Below are positions 34,351 through 44,800 of a stretch of 64,000 nt of DNA, in pieces. Position 1 is the stretch's first letter. The number at the start of each line of letters is the position of its first letter. Under the pieces are notes generated by a model. It was not told where the DNA came from. It saw nothing but the letters and a program-made list of their open reading frames with translations, and searched no databases. The position numbers and the translations under genes are program-made. Origin of the DNA: Meandrina meandrites (Eukaryota; Cnidaria; Anthozoa; Scleractinia; Meandrinidae); the NCBI GenBank assembly GCA_963693305.1, contig OY855906.1, forward strand, positions 26,796,289 to 26,860,288, written 5' to 3'.

Positions 34351-35289
34351 TTACAGTTCCAGAATCTTACCGGATGGCCAGAGTTTACCTCGGATAGACA
34401 GTTTGTCTGGTTGTGCCTTGCTAAAAGAGGCAGGGATGTTGTTCTTTCTAGCTGTCTTAAAAGTATCCATTTGTTTTTTCCTTCTTGCAACTATCTCGTA
34501 AGGAAGGTCTTGATACATCTTGAAATCGCTACCTCTCAAACGATGGCCTCGGGAGAGTATTCGTTCACAGTCTTTGTATCTTAGAAATCGTGCTATGATA
34601 GGTCTGGGCTTCTCATCCTTCTTCTTTCCCATACGGTGTACTCTTTGTATTTCTACAGTAGTCGCGTCTTCTAAGCCCAGTTCTGTTTCGAGGAAATCGC
34701 GAAGGATTGATTCTGTGTCTTCACGGCCGTCGCATTCTTCTACAATGTTCTCAAATTTTAGGTTTTCGCACCGCGAGTAAGCTTCTAAATAAAGATTTTT
34801 GTCCTCCAGCTCTTTAAGCTTGGCTTGGAAGGCTTCATTCTCCTCTTGTAGATTTGCTAGGGTCTGTTCAGTTTTCTTCTGATATTTATCCAGACTCACT
34901 GTAGATTCAAGGTGCTTCTTAGCGGTGTCGTTCAAGTTTGTCTTCAGGTTTTCGATATCTCGGCTTGCAGTCGATTGAGAGCTTTCTAGACTCTGTATTC
35001 TTAACTCCAGTTTTTGCAGGGACTCCTGAACCACGTTAACGGCTCTTTGTATATTGTCTAGCTTTTCAAGCTTTCGATTGATTTCGCTAAGTGTTTGTTG
35101 TAGTCCCTCGGCCATGTTTAAAGCCGCGAAGATTTCGTCGTCGTCGTCCGTTTCTTCTTCTTCAATCTCTTTGTTCAGATCTACGTTTCCACTCTTCGGT
35201 TTTTTCGCTTCTGGGGAAGTGTTCGACTCATCTGACGAAGAAGTTCTATTTCTTCTCTTGTCTAAAGTTCTTTTGAGCAAGGCGGCCAT
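34351..35289 (-). CDS. LINE ORF1 protein, intact (coiled coil plus RRM-like)
   Basis: A 312-codon frame from the ATG at 35289 (MAALLKRTLDKRRNRTSSSD) to the stop at 34351. Charged N-terminus with an acidic run EEEETDDDDE (about 44-53), long coiled coil (about 60-165), then RRM-like L1 ORF1p features: RCENLKFENIVEE, IQRVHRMGKKKDEKPRPIIA and a basic C-terminal region KKQMDTFKTARKNN. Family role: RNA-binding chaperone forming the retrotransposition particle. It lies 395 bases upstream of ORF2 in the same transcript. No break seen. Confidence 0.9.
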   Translation of the reverse strand: MAALLKRTLDKRRNRTSSSDESNTSPEAKKPKSGNVDLNKEIEEEETDDDDEIFAALNMAEGLQQTLSEINRKLEKLDNIQRAVNVVQESLQKLELRIQSLESSQSTASRDIENLKTNLNDTAKKHLESTVSLDKYQKKTEQTLANLQEENEAFQAKLKELEDKNLYLEAYSRCENLKFENIVEECDGREDTESILRDFLETELGLEDATTVEIQRVHRMGKKKDEKPRPIIARFLRYKDCERILSRGHRLRGSDFKMYQDLPYEIVARRKKQMDTFKTARKNNIPASFSKAQPDKLSIRGKLWPSGKILEL

Positions 35290-35389
35290 AAACTACCAGG
35301 TTAAATCAGTGTAAGCTACAAGTAAGGCGGACCGATCAAAAAAGCATCTTACTCCGCCATTGCTCGCCCCAATCCCGTACGCGAAACTT

Positions 35390-35468
35390 GTCCGTAAAGA
35401 AAAGGCCATTTATTTACGAATCTTTACACAAGCGGTAAAAATGCGTAAATTCATGTTTCCATGCTGTG
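35390..35468. repeat. CGTAAAG-rich segment, copy 2 (right of LINE)
   Basis: Continuation of the element split by the LINE: ccgtaaagaaaaggcc, ttacgaatctttacac, aatgcgtaaattc. It then joins module A at 35469. Confidence 0.7.
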
Positions 35469-35948
35469 TATGTGCTTCCAGTTTCCTAGCAGATTAAAAA
35501 CCATTTAACTGAGGATATAGTCCGGTTTTACCATGCAGCCATGCAGCGTGACGAATGAAAATGATAAAACTTTCGCGAGAAAATTAAGCGACCTTTTTTA
35601 AAACTTAGTAACTTACCGAGTGTTAATAAGGAGATTTGAAAAGTTTTCATATCTTATTATGATATTACAGTGTCAATGCTTGATCCCGAAATCAACGGAT
35701 CTACTTTTACTTAATTTTGGACCACAAACACAGAAACTCGAAAAAATGATATTCAATTTGGCGGGAAATATTTTTAACTGAAAATCGTAATGGTACGCAG
35801 TTTCAGATGCCGCTTACTCCGATTTACTCCTAGATACCAATTTTAACTAAACTGGAGTTTGTTAAGAGCACAAAATACTATCGGGAAATGGTTTTACTTT
35901 AAAAATAAACTGCCGCACTTTGGTGAAACAGTCGACTGAAAATGACTC
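35469..35948. repeat. Repeat module A, right copy
   Basis: Inverted match to 4080-4558. Here it borders the CGTAAAG segment, showing that the family order can be CGTAAAG segment next to module A, while at 11725 the segment borders module B. Confidence 0.8.
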
Positions 35949-36361
35949 ATATCGCGTGACCACACTATTGGTCTTTAAATTCCCCAACTTTCAGGAAATT
36001 CTCCTTTTACAGTAGAAATGTTAGCGTGAAGTAATGCAAATGAAATGCAGTAAAGTTTCTTGCACACGAACTTAGCATTAAATAAGCCAGCAGTGGGGTG
36101 AGGGGGGGGGGGGGGGGTGGAGGGGTACAAACTTTCTTAGTATGTGAGGGAAGTTACCCAAATTAGAGTAAATATTCCGTTTCATAGGAAGTTGTAAAAG
36201 CGTATGATGGCGATTCAAGGGACGTTTTCCACCAGGGTTATGAAATCTATCAATTTGTTCATCTCTTTACAACTTTTCCACGATGTATCATTTATATATT
36301 TTAAAATTAATCTACATTTTTGGTCATTTTCTGACTGTAAATTCAACGGAAACTTGTTAAG
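35949..36361. other. Unassigned, with a G-tract at about 36099-36118
   Basis: Contains a run of about 17-20 G and otherwise no recognisable feature. The part from about 36190 may belong to the 3' body of the SINE that follows in minus orientation. Confidence 0.45.
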
Positions 36362-36526
36362 AATCCCAACTGGCAGGAGGCTGACCAGTTGGCTATATAC
36401 AAAGCGTGGAGGAGTTGAATTCGGGACCACCGAAGACAAATCCATCTAGTGGCAGGGAGGAGGATTTGAACCCGGGACCTCCGGATTACAAGTCCAGCGC
36501 CCTAACCACTAGGCCACGCTGCCTCC
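36362..36526 (-). repeat. tRNA-derived SINE with body
   Basis: Minus strand from 36526: tRNA-like head ggaggcagcgtggcctagtg with A box, anticodon stem-loop ctgga-cttgtaa-tccgg (anticodon TGT), B box ggttcaaatcc (36472-36462), then a body with a second half-similar block (gtcccgaattcaactcctcc) and gccaactggtcagcctcctg, ending around aatcccaactgg read on plus. The intact anticodon stem makes it a better copy than 26073-26148. Acceptor stem absent, so a SINE and not a tRNA gene. Confidence 0.78.
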
Positions 36527-37438
36527 ACTGTGTAAAATTCCTTGAATTTCGCACTTATAAAGGGACAAATTCATCAAAACCGTTCCAAAATGCTTTTAAG
36601 GTCATTCCTCTGTTTTGCATTGCGCATCCTAACTGCGCACGATTTCTTGCGCTATTAGCGCGCACACATAAACAAAATGGTGGCTTTTTTCTATGCAACT
36701 TAGTCCGCGAGAGAAAAAAATCGTCGATTTTTTGTAAACGAGTATGGGGACCTATCAATTTTTTGACGTATTTTGGGTGTAACGATCAATTTCTATGTTT
36801 GAAAAAAAGATTATCACCGAAAACGTGTACTTTGCCAGTATTCGCAATGGAATTATAAGGAATTATGTTGTAAATACAAGGTCTTCCCACTGCTAAACGA
36901 ATGTGGTGACCCCCTTTTTTATTTCAAAATTTAAGTTCCCTTTAGGTAATCAACCAATGGGCAAAGTTTGGTTGAAAATCTATGTTCAGTTCTATTTCGG
37001 GGGAATGACCTTAATTAGTGTTCAGTGGTTTTAAATCCTACATTTTCAAAAAAATTACTCTTTCATCAACATCGTCATATTTTACGGTACCATACCACCT
37101 TAAAAAAAACCGCTGATCACGCACATGACATAAAAGCAGCGTAAAGCCTGGTAACGACAACTTGTAATAGGAGGCCAAAACGTGGAAAAATACTGACTTT
37201 TTTGTGTCATCAAAGTGGGATTATTCGAGTATTTGTGTTAGATTATAGAGTCAGAGACTAGCAAGTCTCACAAAGAAGAGAAATCCCATTCCCATTTTTC
37301 AAAGAGGTTGTCCCATTCCCAGTGATAAAATCCCAGTCCCAGTGCACGAATCCCATTTTCCCAGCCCAAAAAGAGGCAAATCCCAGCTCCCATTTTACCT
37401 CTTCAGGACCCTCTTACTTTACACAGAGCAGCAGTTTC
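36527..37438. other. Unassigned; low-complexity patch of aatcccagtcccagt at 37285-37400
   Basis: No gene recognised. At 37285-37400 short units of the form atcccattcccatt / tcccagtcccagt repeat irregularly. Open frames at 36406-36858 and 37322-37591 are not supported by any domain. Confidence 0.45.
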
Positions 37439-37441
37439 TTA

Positions 37442-37775
37442 AGCCCTGGCCAAACGATAACGCAAGTGGACGCAAGTAGTCGCAAGTTGGGTGGCCAAAC
37501 GGACACGCAATTTTACTCGCAAGTGCACGCAAGTTGTCAAAATAGCCATTTAAATGCTTCTGCGCGCACTGTAATTCAGTACTTGAAGTAAACACCAAGA
37601 CTTGCGTTGACTTGCGTTGGGTGGCCAAACGGTGAAAAACTTGCGTTGGCTTGCCTGCAAATTTGATTTCGACCAAAGTGAACGCAAGTCATAGCAAGTG
37701 TACGCAAGTCGTGACCAAACGGAGATGCACAAGTTGAAAACTTGCGTCTACTTGCGCCTCCGTTTTGCCAGGCCT
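37442..37775. mobile_element. PIF/Harbinger-like MITE with ACGCAAGT internal repeats
   Basis: Imperfect terminal inverted repeats agccctggccaaacg and (right end, complement) aggcctggcaaaacg, flanked by TTA on both sides (37439-37441, 37776-37778). Three-base TWA duplications are typical of PIF/Harbinger. Inside, acgcaagt/acttgcgt occurs about a dozen times in both orientations. No coding capacity. Confidence 0.75.
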
Positions 37776-38560
37776 TTAGGCACTTAATGAGTAAGACACT
37801 TAAAAACTGTTTTTATTTCTCTACCGATTATCGCACATTTGCTTACCAAAAACGGAGGAATTCATTCGGTTCTCTACAGGAAAATCTCTAAGGCATTTAG
37901 CAACGTGTACGATAAAACAGAATAGTTAATAACTCAACCAAACCAAGGCGGTTCAAAACTACATTCTAAGCTAATTTGATAGCGAGCACCACTTCCTAAA
38001 TCACAAACTGCTACAACTCTTACACAAAACAACTACTTCAAAATGACATATACAACCGGCTACCAATGAAAGTCTAACGAATTTGTTGAGTTTGTTTTGC
38101 CGCCGTGATTTTCTCTGTTGTGGCGTGAGTTCATTCCGGTTCATATTTTGTTTAGCCGCGAGTTGACTTTGTTTTCCCCATATTTTTCCCTTGAGTTGAT
38201 TTTTTTGCCGTAAATGTCGAGGTAAATCAAAACAAATTTCTTCGCCTCCATCGAAGTCCTTGTAACATCGAATTACTCTTAGAGGTGTATTAGTATACAG
38301 TAAAAGTTGTAAAAGTTTTTCTAAAGTTTAATGTGTGCGCCTACGTGCGTACATGCGGAACCCAATAAAGTGCAGCGACATTGATGTAAATTTTAGAACC
38401 AGCTACACGCCAGTGAAGTCAGACGGGTTAAGCACAAAATATATTGACGTGTCTTCCGTCAACAAAACCATGAGAGGTTAACGATCCTCAAGATATTTCG
38501 TTTTCCTGTGAGCAAATTTCTTATAAATAAATGGGAGCTTCCCTTTAAGGCCTGCTCAAA
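37776..38560. repeat. Interspersed repeat (copies at 42181-42480 and, diverged, 24010-24840)
   Basis: 37776-38085 matches 42181-42480 closely in the same orientation, and the following part matches 24290-24840 more loosely. It lies directly upstream of the first known exon of the methyltransferase gene, so part of it may act as promoter or 5' UTR DNA, which I cannot show. Confidence 0.7.
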
Positions 38561-38641
38561 TGTATATATTATTTATTACTTATTACGCACGTCAATCCTT
38601 CAGAACTTTTCTTTGCATTCTTTATCTTTCATCTGTTGCAG

Positions 38642-38816
38642 AACGTTTCTATCAATATAATGGCCATGAACGCTAAAAACCGGCCAATGTATTACACGCT
38701 CCAAAAAGACTTAGACAAGGAAATATCAGAACTGGAAAAACAACGATATGCACGGTTCCAGGATCGGCTTGATACCGCAGATATGTCTGCTGATATGGTG
38801 TTAAAAACAGCACATG
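38642..38816 (+). CDS. CmcI-like gene, first coding exon
   Basis: Preceded by a pyrimidine-rich tract and cag at 38639-38641, followed by gtgag. The frame is open before the ATG at 38660, but no other Met precedes it in the exon. It encodes a charged helical segment (KDLDKEISELEKQRYARFQD, then ADMSADMVLKTAHG). It ends in phase 1 and matches the two-base start of exon 2, giving Gly53. Confidence 0.8.
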
Positions 38817-41800
38817 GTGAGTTTTACAGTACCTACTCAGTGGTGAAACGCCCTCTGCGCGCGCATTTCCCGCCAAAACTGCAGCTTTTAATCAATTAAT
38901 TGGTTCATGCTTTTAGCTGTGCATTATCGAGTTAAGCTTAGTTCCCACTAGCAACATAAGGATCATAAGCATAAGCATAATCATAAACATAAACATAAGC
39001 TTCTTATGTTCTAGTGGGAGCTTCCGCACTTAAAACTCAAAGAATGGTATTCCAATGCGTGTCTCTGTTAAAATGAACCGACCCGAAAGAACTGGACCTA
39101 GAATTTTATTGGCCAAAACACAATGACCCAGTTGCGTCATTATGTTTCTGATTATGTCGTTATGATTTTCGCGTTCCCACTATAAAGAAAAGCAACATAG
39201 TCATAGTCATAGACATAATCATAATCATAAGAAAAAGGTCGATCATTTTCTTATGATTATGATTATATTGATCATAAGGGCGCTTATGATTATGTTTCTG
39301 GACGTTCCCACTAAGACATAAGCGACATAACGGCGTTATGTTTGTGCTTATGATTATGATTATGATCGTTATGTTGCTAGTGGGAACTAGGCTTTATGGA
39401 GCACGCGGGAAGTTTGGAGAGCACGAAAGAAGCGTAAGAGTATGCCCTTCAAACTTCCCACCTGCTCCATAACTCGATAGTGCAAAGCTAAAAGCATGAA
39501 CCAATTGTTTTATAACATAGCCGGTGGAATTGTGCATCAAATCCGACGCGAAAAATGGACAACAATATCAGAAATGATTGTTCGCGGTAAGAGAAACATT
39601 GAGCAAAATTAGAATTGGTTTTATTTCAAATTTTCTGTTGAAAGCTAGAGTTTAATTTTACTGCAGTTCAAGCAATTTGCCTACGCTTACATATACTGAA
39701 TTTGATTGCGCGGCTCTTGCGCGGCTCTTGCGCGGCTCTGGTTGATCTGGCTTAAAAAAAGATTTTGCATGCCCATTTCTTGCGTATTGGAAGCTAAGAC
39801 TTTCATGTACTTATACTAAAACCACAATCCGCGGTTCACCCGAACAAGCGCTCGTAACGACCAATGCCATGTGTTAAATTTTCATAAAAGTCGGTGCGAT
39901 ACATTAGAAATACTTTACATTACTGGCTGCGGGTGTTTTTTTGGTAGAGAAGTTATTTGTTTTTGTTCAATTTATCTTGAAAGTTGTGGTAAATTTAAGT
40001 CTTGACATGGTTGTTACGAGCGCTCGTTTGGGTGAACCTAAAATCCTAAAACACTCGAAAAAAATGATCCGATCAAGCGGAATGTGTATTGAAGGTCCTT
40101 CAACACACAAGAAATGAGCGAAATCTATTTTTCAAGCCAGATCGACCAGACCGCTTTTACAGAGAGAGCCTGTTAATTTTCTATAAATCTTCACTTTCTG
40201 GTAAAAAATAAGGCAATCAAAGATACGCTTTTGTATTCTGCATGTGCATAACGAATTTACAGCCAAAAAAGCTCAAGCGTTCATATCAACAGCAGAGTTG
40301 CCTCAGTCGCTACCTAAGTTGTTACCAGTCTCCAAACGGTCGATCTAGCATAACCACACGAGGAGTCGCTTTTCCAGCTAGATTACAGCTGTTTTCGTCG
40401 GGATTTTCGAGGTGTTTTGGAATTGATGACAAGACACGATTTAAAGTCCACTTAAGAACATGAGCAGAGGGCCTGTGAGGTATACCATGCAAGATGTACT
40501 TGATTATTTGGACCGAAATTTCGCTGTTCCTGACAGTGGCTTTGAATCTGACGTAACATATAGTGTTTTGAGAGTGCTAGCGACGAGCTAGCGACAACGA
40601 TTCAAAACCAGGATCTCAGGACCTTTTAGAGCCAGAAAATGATGAAATTGATGCGAGAAATGTTGCTTTGGAGGATGAAGAAACTGATGACGAAGATAGT
40701 AGTGACAGACGTGCAGCTGGAAGCAGTAACTCCCTCTTAACGGACACCACTATAAGACGGACACCTGGTGTTGGTCCCTGCCGTTTCTCGATCATGTTTC
40801 TGTAACTAAATTCCCTATAAGACGGACACTTCTCCAAGACGGACAACGGACACTTTGAAACCGTCAACGGACACTGTAGAAGTCTTTGGTTAGTCGATAA
40901 TACTTCAAAGCGGGAAATGCAGGTGCTGAATATGACAGTAAATTACGTTTTGAGGAGGCGAAATAACAAGCTGGAATGTAAATAAGTCATTGTTGCGTTG
41001 AAAACATCACTTGGAAGAGAAAACAGAATACAGTACAATGTACTGTTAACCTAACACAGTTATTTTCTTGCTTCTGTTGCTTCTGTTGCTTCCTTTGCTG
41101 AGCTATAGCTTTCGCCACAGTAACTTCGTTGCTGCTTCCTCTTGCTGTCTGCTTTTCTTTCTTGATTTCTAATCAAAGCGTCCTCGACCATCATTCTTTG
41201 TTTCGCAATGCGGACACTTAACCACTTCGCAGCTAGCGAGTTCCCTTCAAATTCATATATTATTGGCAATACATATTTGCTTAATCGCTGAGGCATATTG
41301 ACTAAGGCGAGAGATATGTTCCAGTTTGCAGCATGTACATGTATGTATAATACTGTAGACGAAAGAGTCAATTTTTGTAATATTATTTTTGTTCCGGTTT
41401 GTAGGTTTTTTTTTAAGTAAATAACATTAAACAGGCGTAGAACAGACGCGTATTCATTGTGCTACAGTTCAGCAGTACTATCTCAGAATTTCTGGTGACA
41501 CCTTACGCCGACTCTCTATAAGCCGGACACCTCTCTAAGACGGACAGTCGGGACCGGTGCCGACGGTGTCCGTCTTAAAGAGAGTGGACTGTATTAGCAG
41601 GGTTTGACATAAGCGCTCGCCCACTCGCCCAGGCGAGCGTCAAAACTGTCGGGCGAGTACAAATCACCGATCACTCGATCGGTTTGGCGAGTACGATTTT
41701 CAGCTGCAGAACATACTATTCAAAACAAGCGCAACTTTCTAATTTCCACTTTAAGGTGGCTCGAAGGGGTTTAAATATTCCCGTCTTTGGTATTCTATTG

Positions 41801-44800
41801 CAGCTTCACCAATAACGTTGAGGTTAAACTTTTACTGCAACTTTGTAAAGGTTTTACCAATGAACAAATTGTAGTTGCTATGACGTCAAAATTCGTTGCA
41901 ACGTCATATGAGGTCAAAGATACCTTCTTTTTTTGCCGTTTGAGGCCGATAACTAAACAACTAGACGGTGAAAGTCTTTGTTTTTCATGTATTTTTGTCT
42001 GCTGGGCAAAACAAGCAATCTAACAATGTTTAAAAAAATTCTGTAGGTAGGGTTGAGAGCCACCTTAAATTAGTGAAAAAATGACGTAGCTTCGAATCCT
42101 ACCAACAGTGGCCAAACGGAGACGCAAGTAGACGCAAAGGGAAACCTTGCGTCTACTTGCGCCTCCGTTTTGCCAGGCCTTTAGGCACTTTAATGAGTAA
42201 GACACTTAAAACTGTTTTTATTTCTCTACCGATTATCGCACATTTACTTACCAAAAACGGAGGAATTCATTCAGTTGTCTACAGGAAAATCTCTAAGGTA
42301 TTTAGCAACTTGTACGATAAAACAGAATAGTTAATAACGCAACCAAACCAAGGCGGTTCAAAACTACATTCTAAGCTAATTTGATAGCGAGCACTACTTC
42401 CTAAATCACAAACTGCTACAACTCTTACACAAAACAACTACTTCAAAATGAATTTATACAACCGGCTACCTTAAAATTGAGCCCCCCTTCCACTTGCTTC
42501 GGAAATAAACCCCTCAACTCAACTCGAAGACGCACAAACGTCAATAATACCTTCCCTCTCCTTCCCGGAAATTAAATAAGACAATAAATAAATAAATAAT
42601 AAATAAGTCGGCATGTTAGACAAGAAAGGGACACGAAATTTGTCCGTCAATCAAGCAAGGCTATCTAGACTAAACCGAGTGTACCGCAGACCTGTAATTA
42701 TTTTAGGAATGATTTTAATTATTGAGTTCTTGTTATTAAGGAAAATATAAAACGACCTGGCGAGGTATACCCCTTTGGAAAGACTGCCTTGACCTGATAA
42801 TTGTGCAACAACTACTATGGGAAGTGAAACCTCAAACTGTCATCGAGATTGGAGCGTACATGGGAGGCTCAGCTCTGTGGGCAGCAGACATGCTTAAAAT
42901 GCTCGGGATTAAGTCACGTGTCCTATCTATGGACATTGATCTCTCGTTGCTTGATCCAGTCGCCAAAAAGTACCCGGATGTCAATTTTATTGAAGGAGAT
43001 TCGAATGATATTGAAAAATACTTCCCTGAGGAACTGCTTAAGGTAAGAGCCGTGTATTATGACCTTATTAAGGCCGCGCTGGACCCTTGCTCATTAATAA
43101 ATTCATTAGCAATTTATTTTGACGGGGTGTCATGTTGTAAATGTTTAATTCTTCGAATTTTGAACACCGATTCCTTCAAAACTTATCAAGGATAATAGGG
43201 GTTGATGGAATTTTATCATGATTGTCGTTTTACTGAGAGATGACCAGATGACCGTTTACTTTGATGTTACAAGCTCTTAAGTGTTAATCTGCAGATAATG
43301 CGATTTTGTGTCCAAGTTTTCCAGTTAGAATAGAGCACCAAATTAAACGACTATATAACCTAGTGGTAAACCACAACCTCTTTTGTGTTCTGGTCAGAAC
43401 GAAATTCTCGAATTCAATAATTACTAGGAGTTATTGGCTCCTAAGAGGGTAAAAATGTGAAATCTAAACTTTGAAACATGCTATCTTCTTTTTGAAAAGG
43501 GATTTTAAAAATCCGTTTTGACCAGAACGCAATAGAGTACACCGAGTTTATGTTCCCTGCAAATCAAGTCATGAAATTCTGTATCGGTGGAGAAAACTTG
43601 GACACAAAATTGCTGGTTTTGCCGCTTCCGAAGACCTACCGAGTCAGTGTTTACAACAACGAGCGCTTTATTCGAAGCTTCGAATCTAATTATGCTGAAT
43701 TATGATAATTCCCTACGTTCCAGCGCACAGGACACAAAGCGGAGAATAATAACATGTAGTTACTTATACAAAGAACTTTAAGAAATATATTCTCATGAAT
43801 ATTTCGATTGCTGTCGGCTTCAGTCGTCGCAGTTCGTGCATACTCTTAAATCAAATGCATACATAATTATAGCAAGGGTCCAGCGCGACCTTAACCGTTC
43901 GTCAGAAATGTTGAAAGGTCTTGGGCGTGGCTCAAATTCATTTCAATTGAATTTAATATAGGCACATGGCCCCGTGATCAACGCGCTGGTCCTTTAATCC
44001 AAAGGTGCAAGATTCAAGAGTTGTTTACCATTTATAAAAAAATTTCGAAAACTTCGGTTGGAAATTTCTGTTCGGGAATAATGTGTTCGATTTAAAGTTT
44101 TCCCGAAGAACCCGCCGTTTTGGTTGAACCGTGATGTAAATTTGGCATGGCTGTAAATAGCCGAAGCTCATTTCCCTTTCGTAAACGGTCGATGCCATTA
44201 TTGGTAATCAAGTTTTTCGGGATGGACGGTGCCATATCTGCTGTAGTTTAGGCCTACATACATACATACATACATACATACATAACTTTTTGTTGAGGCA
44301 GGTCTCGTAGGGCAACCATAAGGCTGGTGTGGACCTGCCATTAAATAATAGACAAACTAAACATATAGCTATTAATACAAGGATAAGGATAAGGTCGAAA
44401 CTTTGCTTTGATAATTAGATGAAATTAGGCTTAGATAAGACGATTACTAAATCTAAGTTAGATTCATGCTTAGGTTAGGGATAAGGATAGGGTCATCTAT
44501 TATAGATGTAATAGTAAGAAAGTCACCTTATACAATTTTTTTTTGGGGTGTGGGGGGGGGGGGGGGGGGGGTTGGCGGATTAACGTGGTGGTGTAGTGGT
44601 GAGAGGCTGCTAGCATGCCAGAGGTTCCAGGTTCGATTCTGGGTGGTGACGTAAAATTTTCATTTTTCTCTTCAGCAGAAGAAAAAATTCGATGATTGTG
44701 AAAAAATTTCTAAGGGTCGCTAAATTGGCAGCGACCGTTTACGAAACGGAGATTTGCAAAGCCGAAAGCCCTGGAGCTGGTGCTTAAGATAATATAACAT

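Larger units (their letters stand above)
29728..35376 (-). mobile_element. L1/Tx1-like LINE, nearly intact full-length copy
   Basis: The 13-base target duplication GTACGCGAAACTT lies at 29715-29727 and 35377-35389. On the minus strand: 87-base leader, ORF1 (35289-34351), 395-base spacer, ORF2 (33955-30170), 3' UTR with tacttacaat-type repeats (29810-29960 as read on plus) and a T-rich tail on plus (poly(A) on minus) next to the duplication. The only break in the two ORFs I found is one TAG in ORF2. A 31-base A-run at 30090-30119 sits in the 3' UTR. Confidence 0.93.

Noticed and set aside
40616..41371. Two minus frames within the Tigger-like element as transposase
   Set aside because: No DDE or CENP-B-type motifs; the element ends fit, but coding is not supported.
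42741..43042. Bacterial contamination or intronless transferred gene (CmcI-like)
   Set aside because: Flanked by three other exons with GT-AG borders whose phases close exactly; it is a spliced host gene.
44584..44650. Functional tRNA gene in intron 2 of the CmcI-like gene
   Set aside because: Good B box but no acceptor stem; called SINE-like only.
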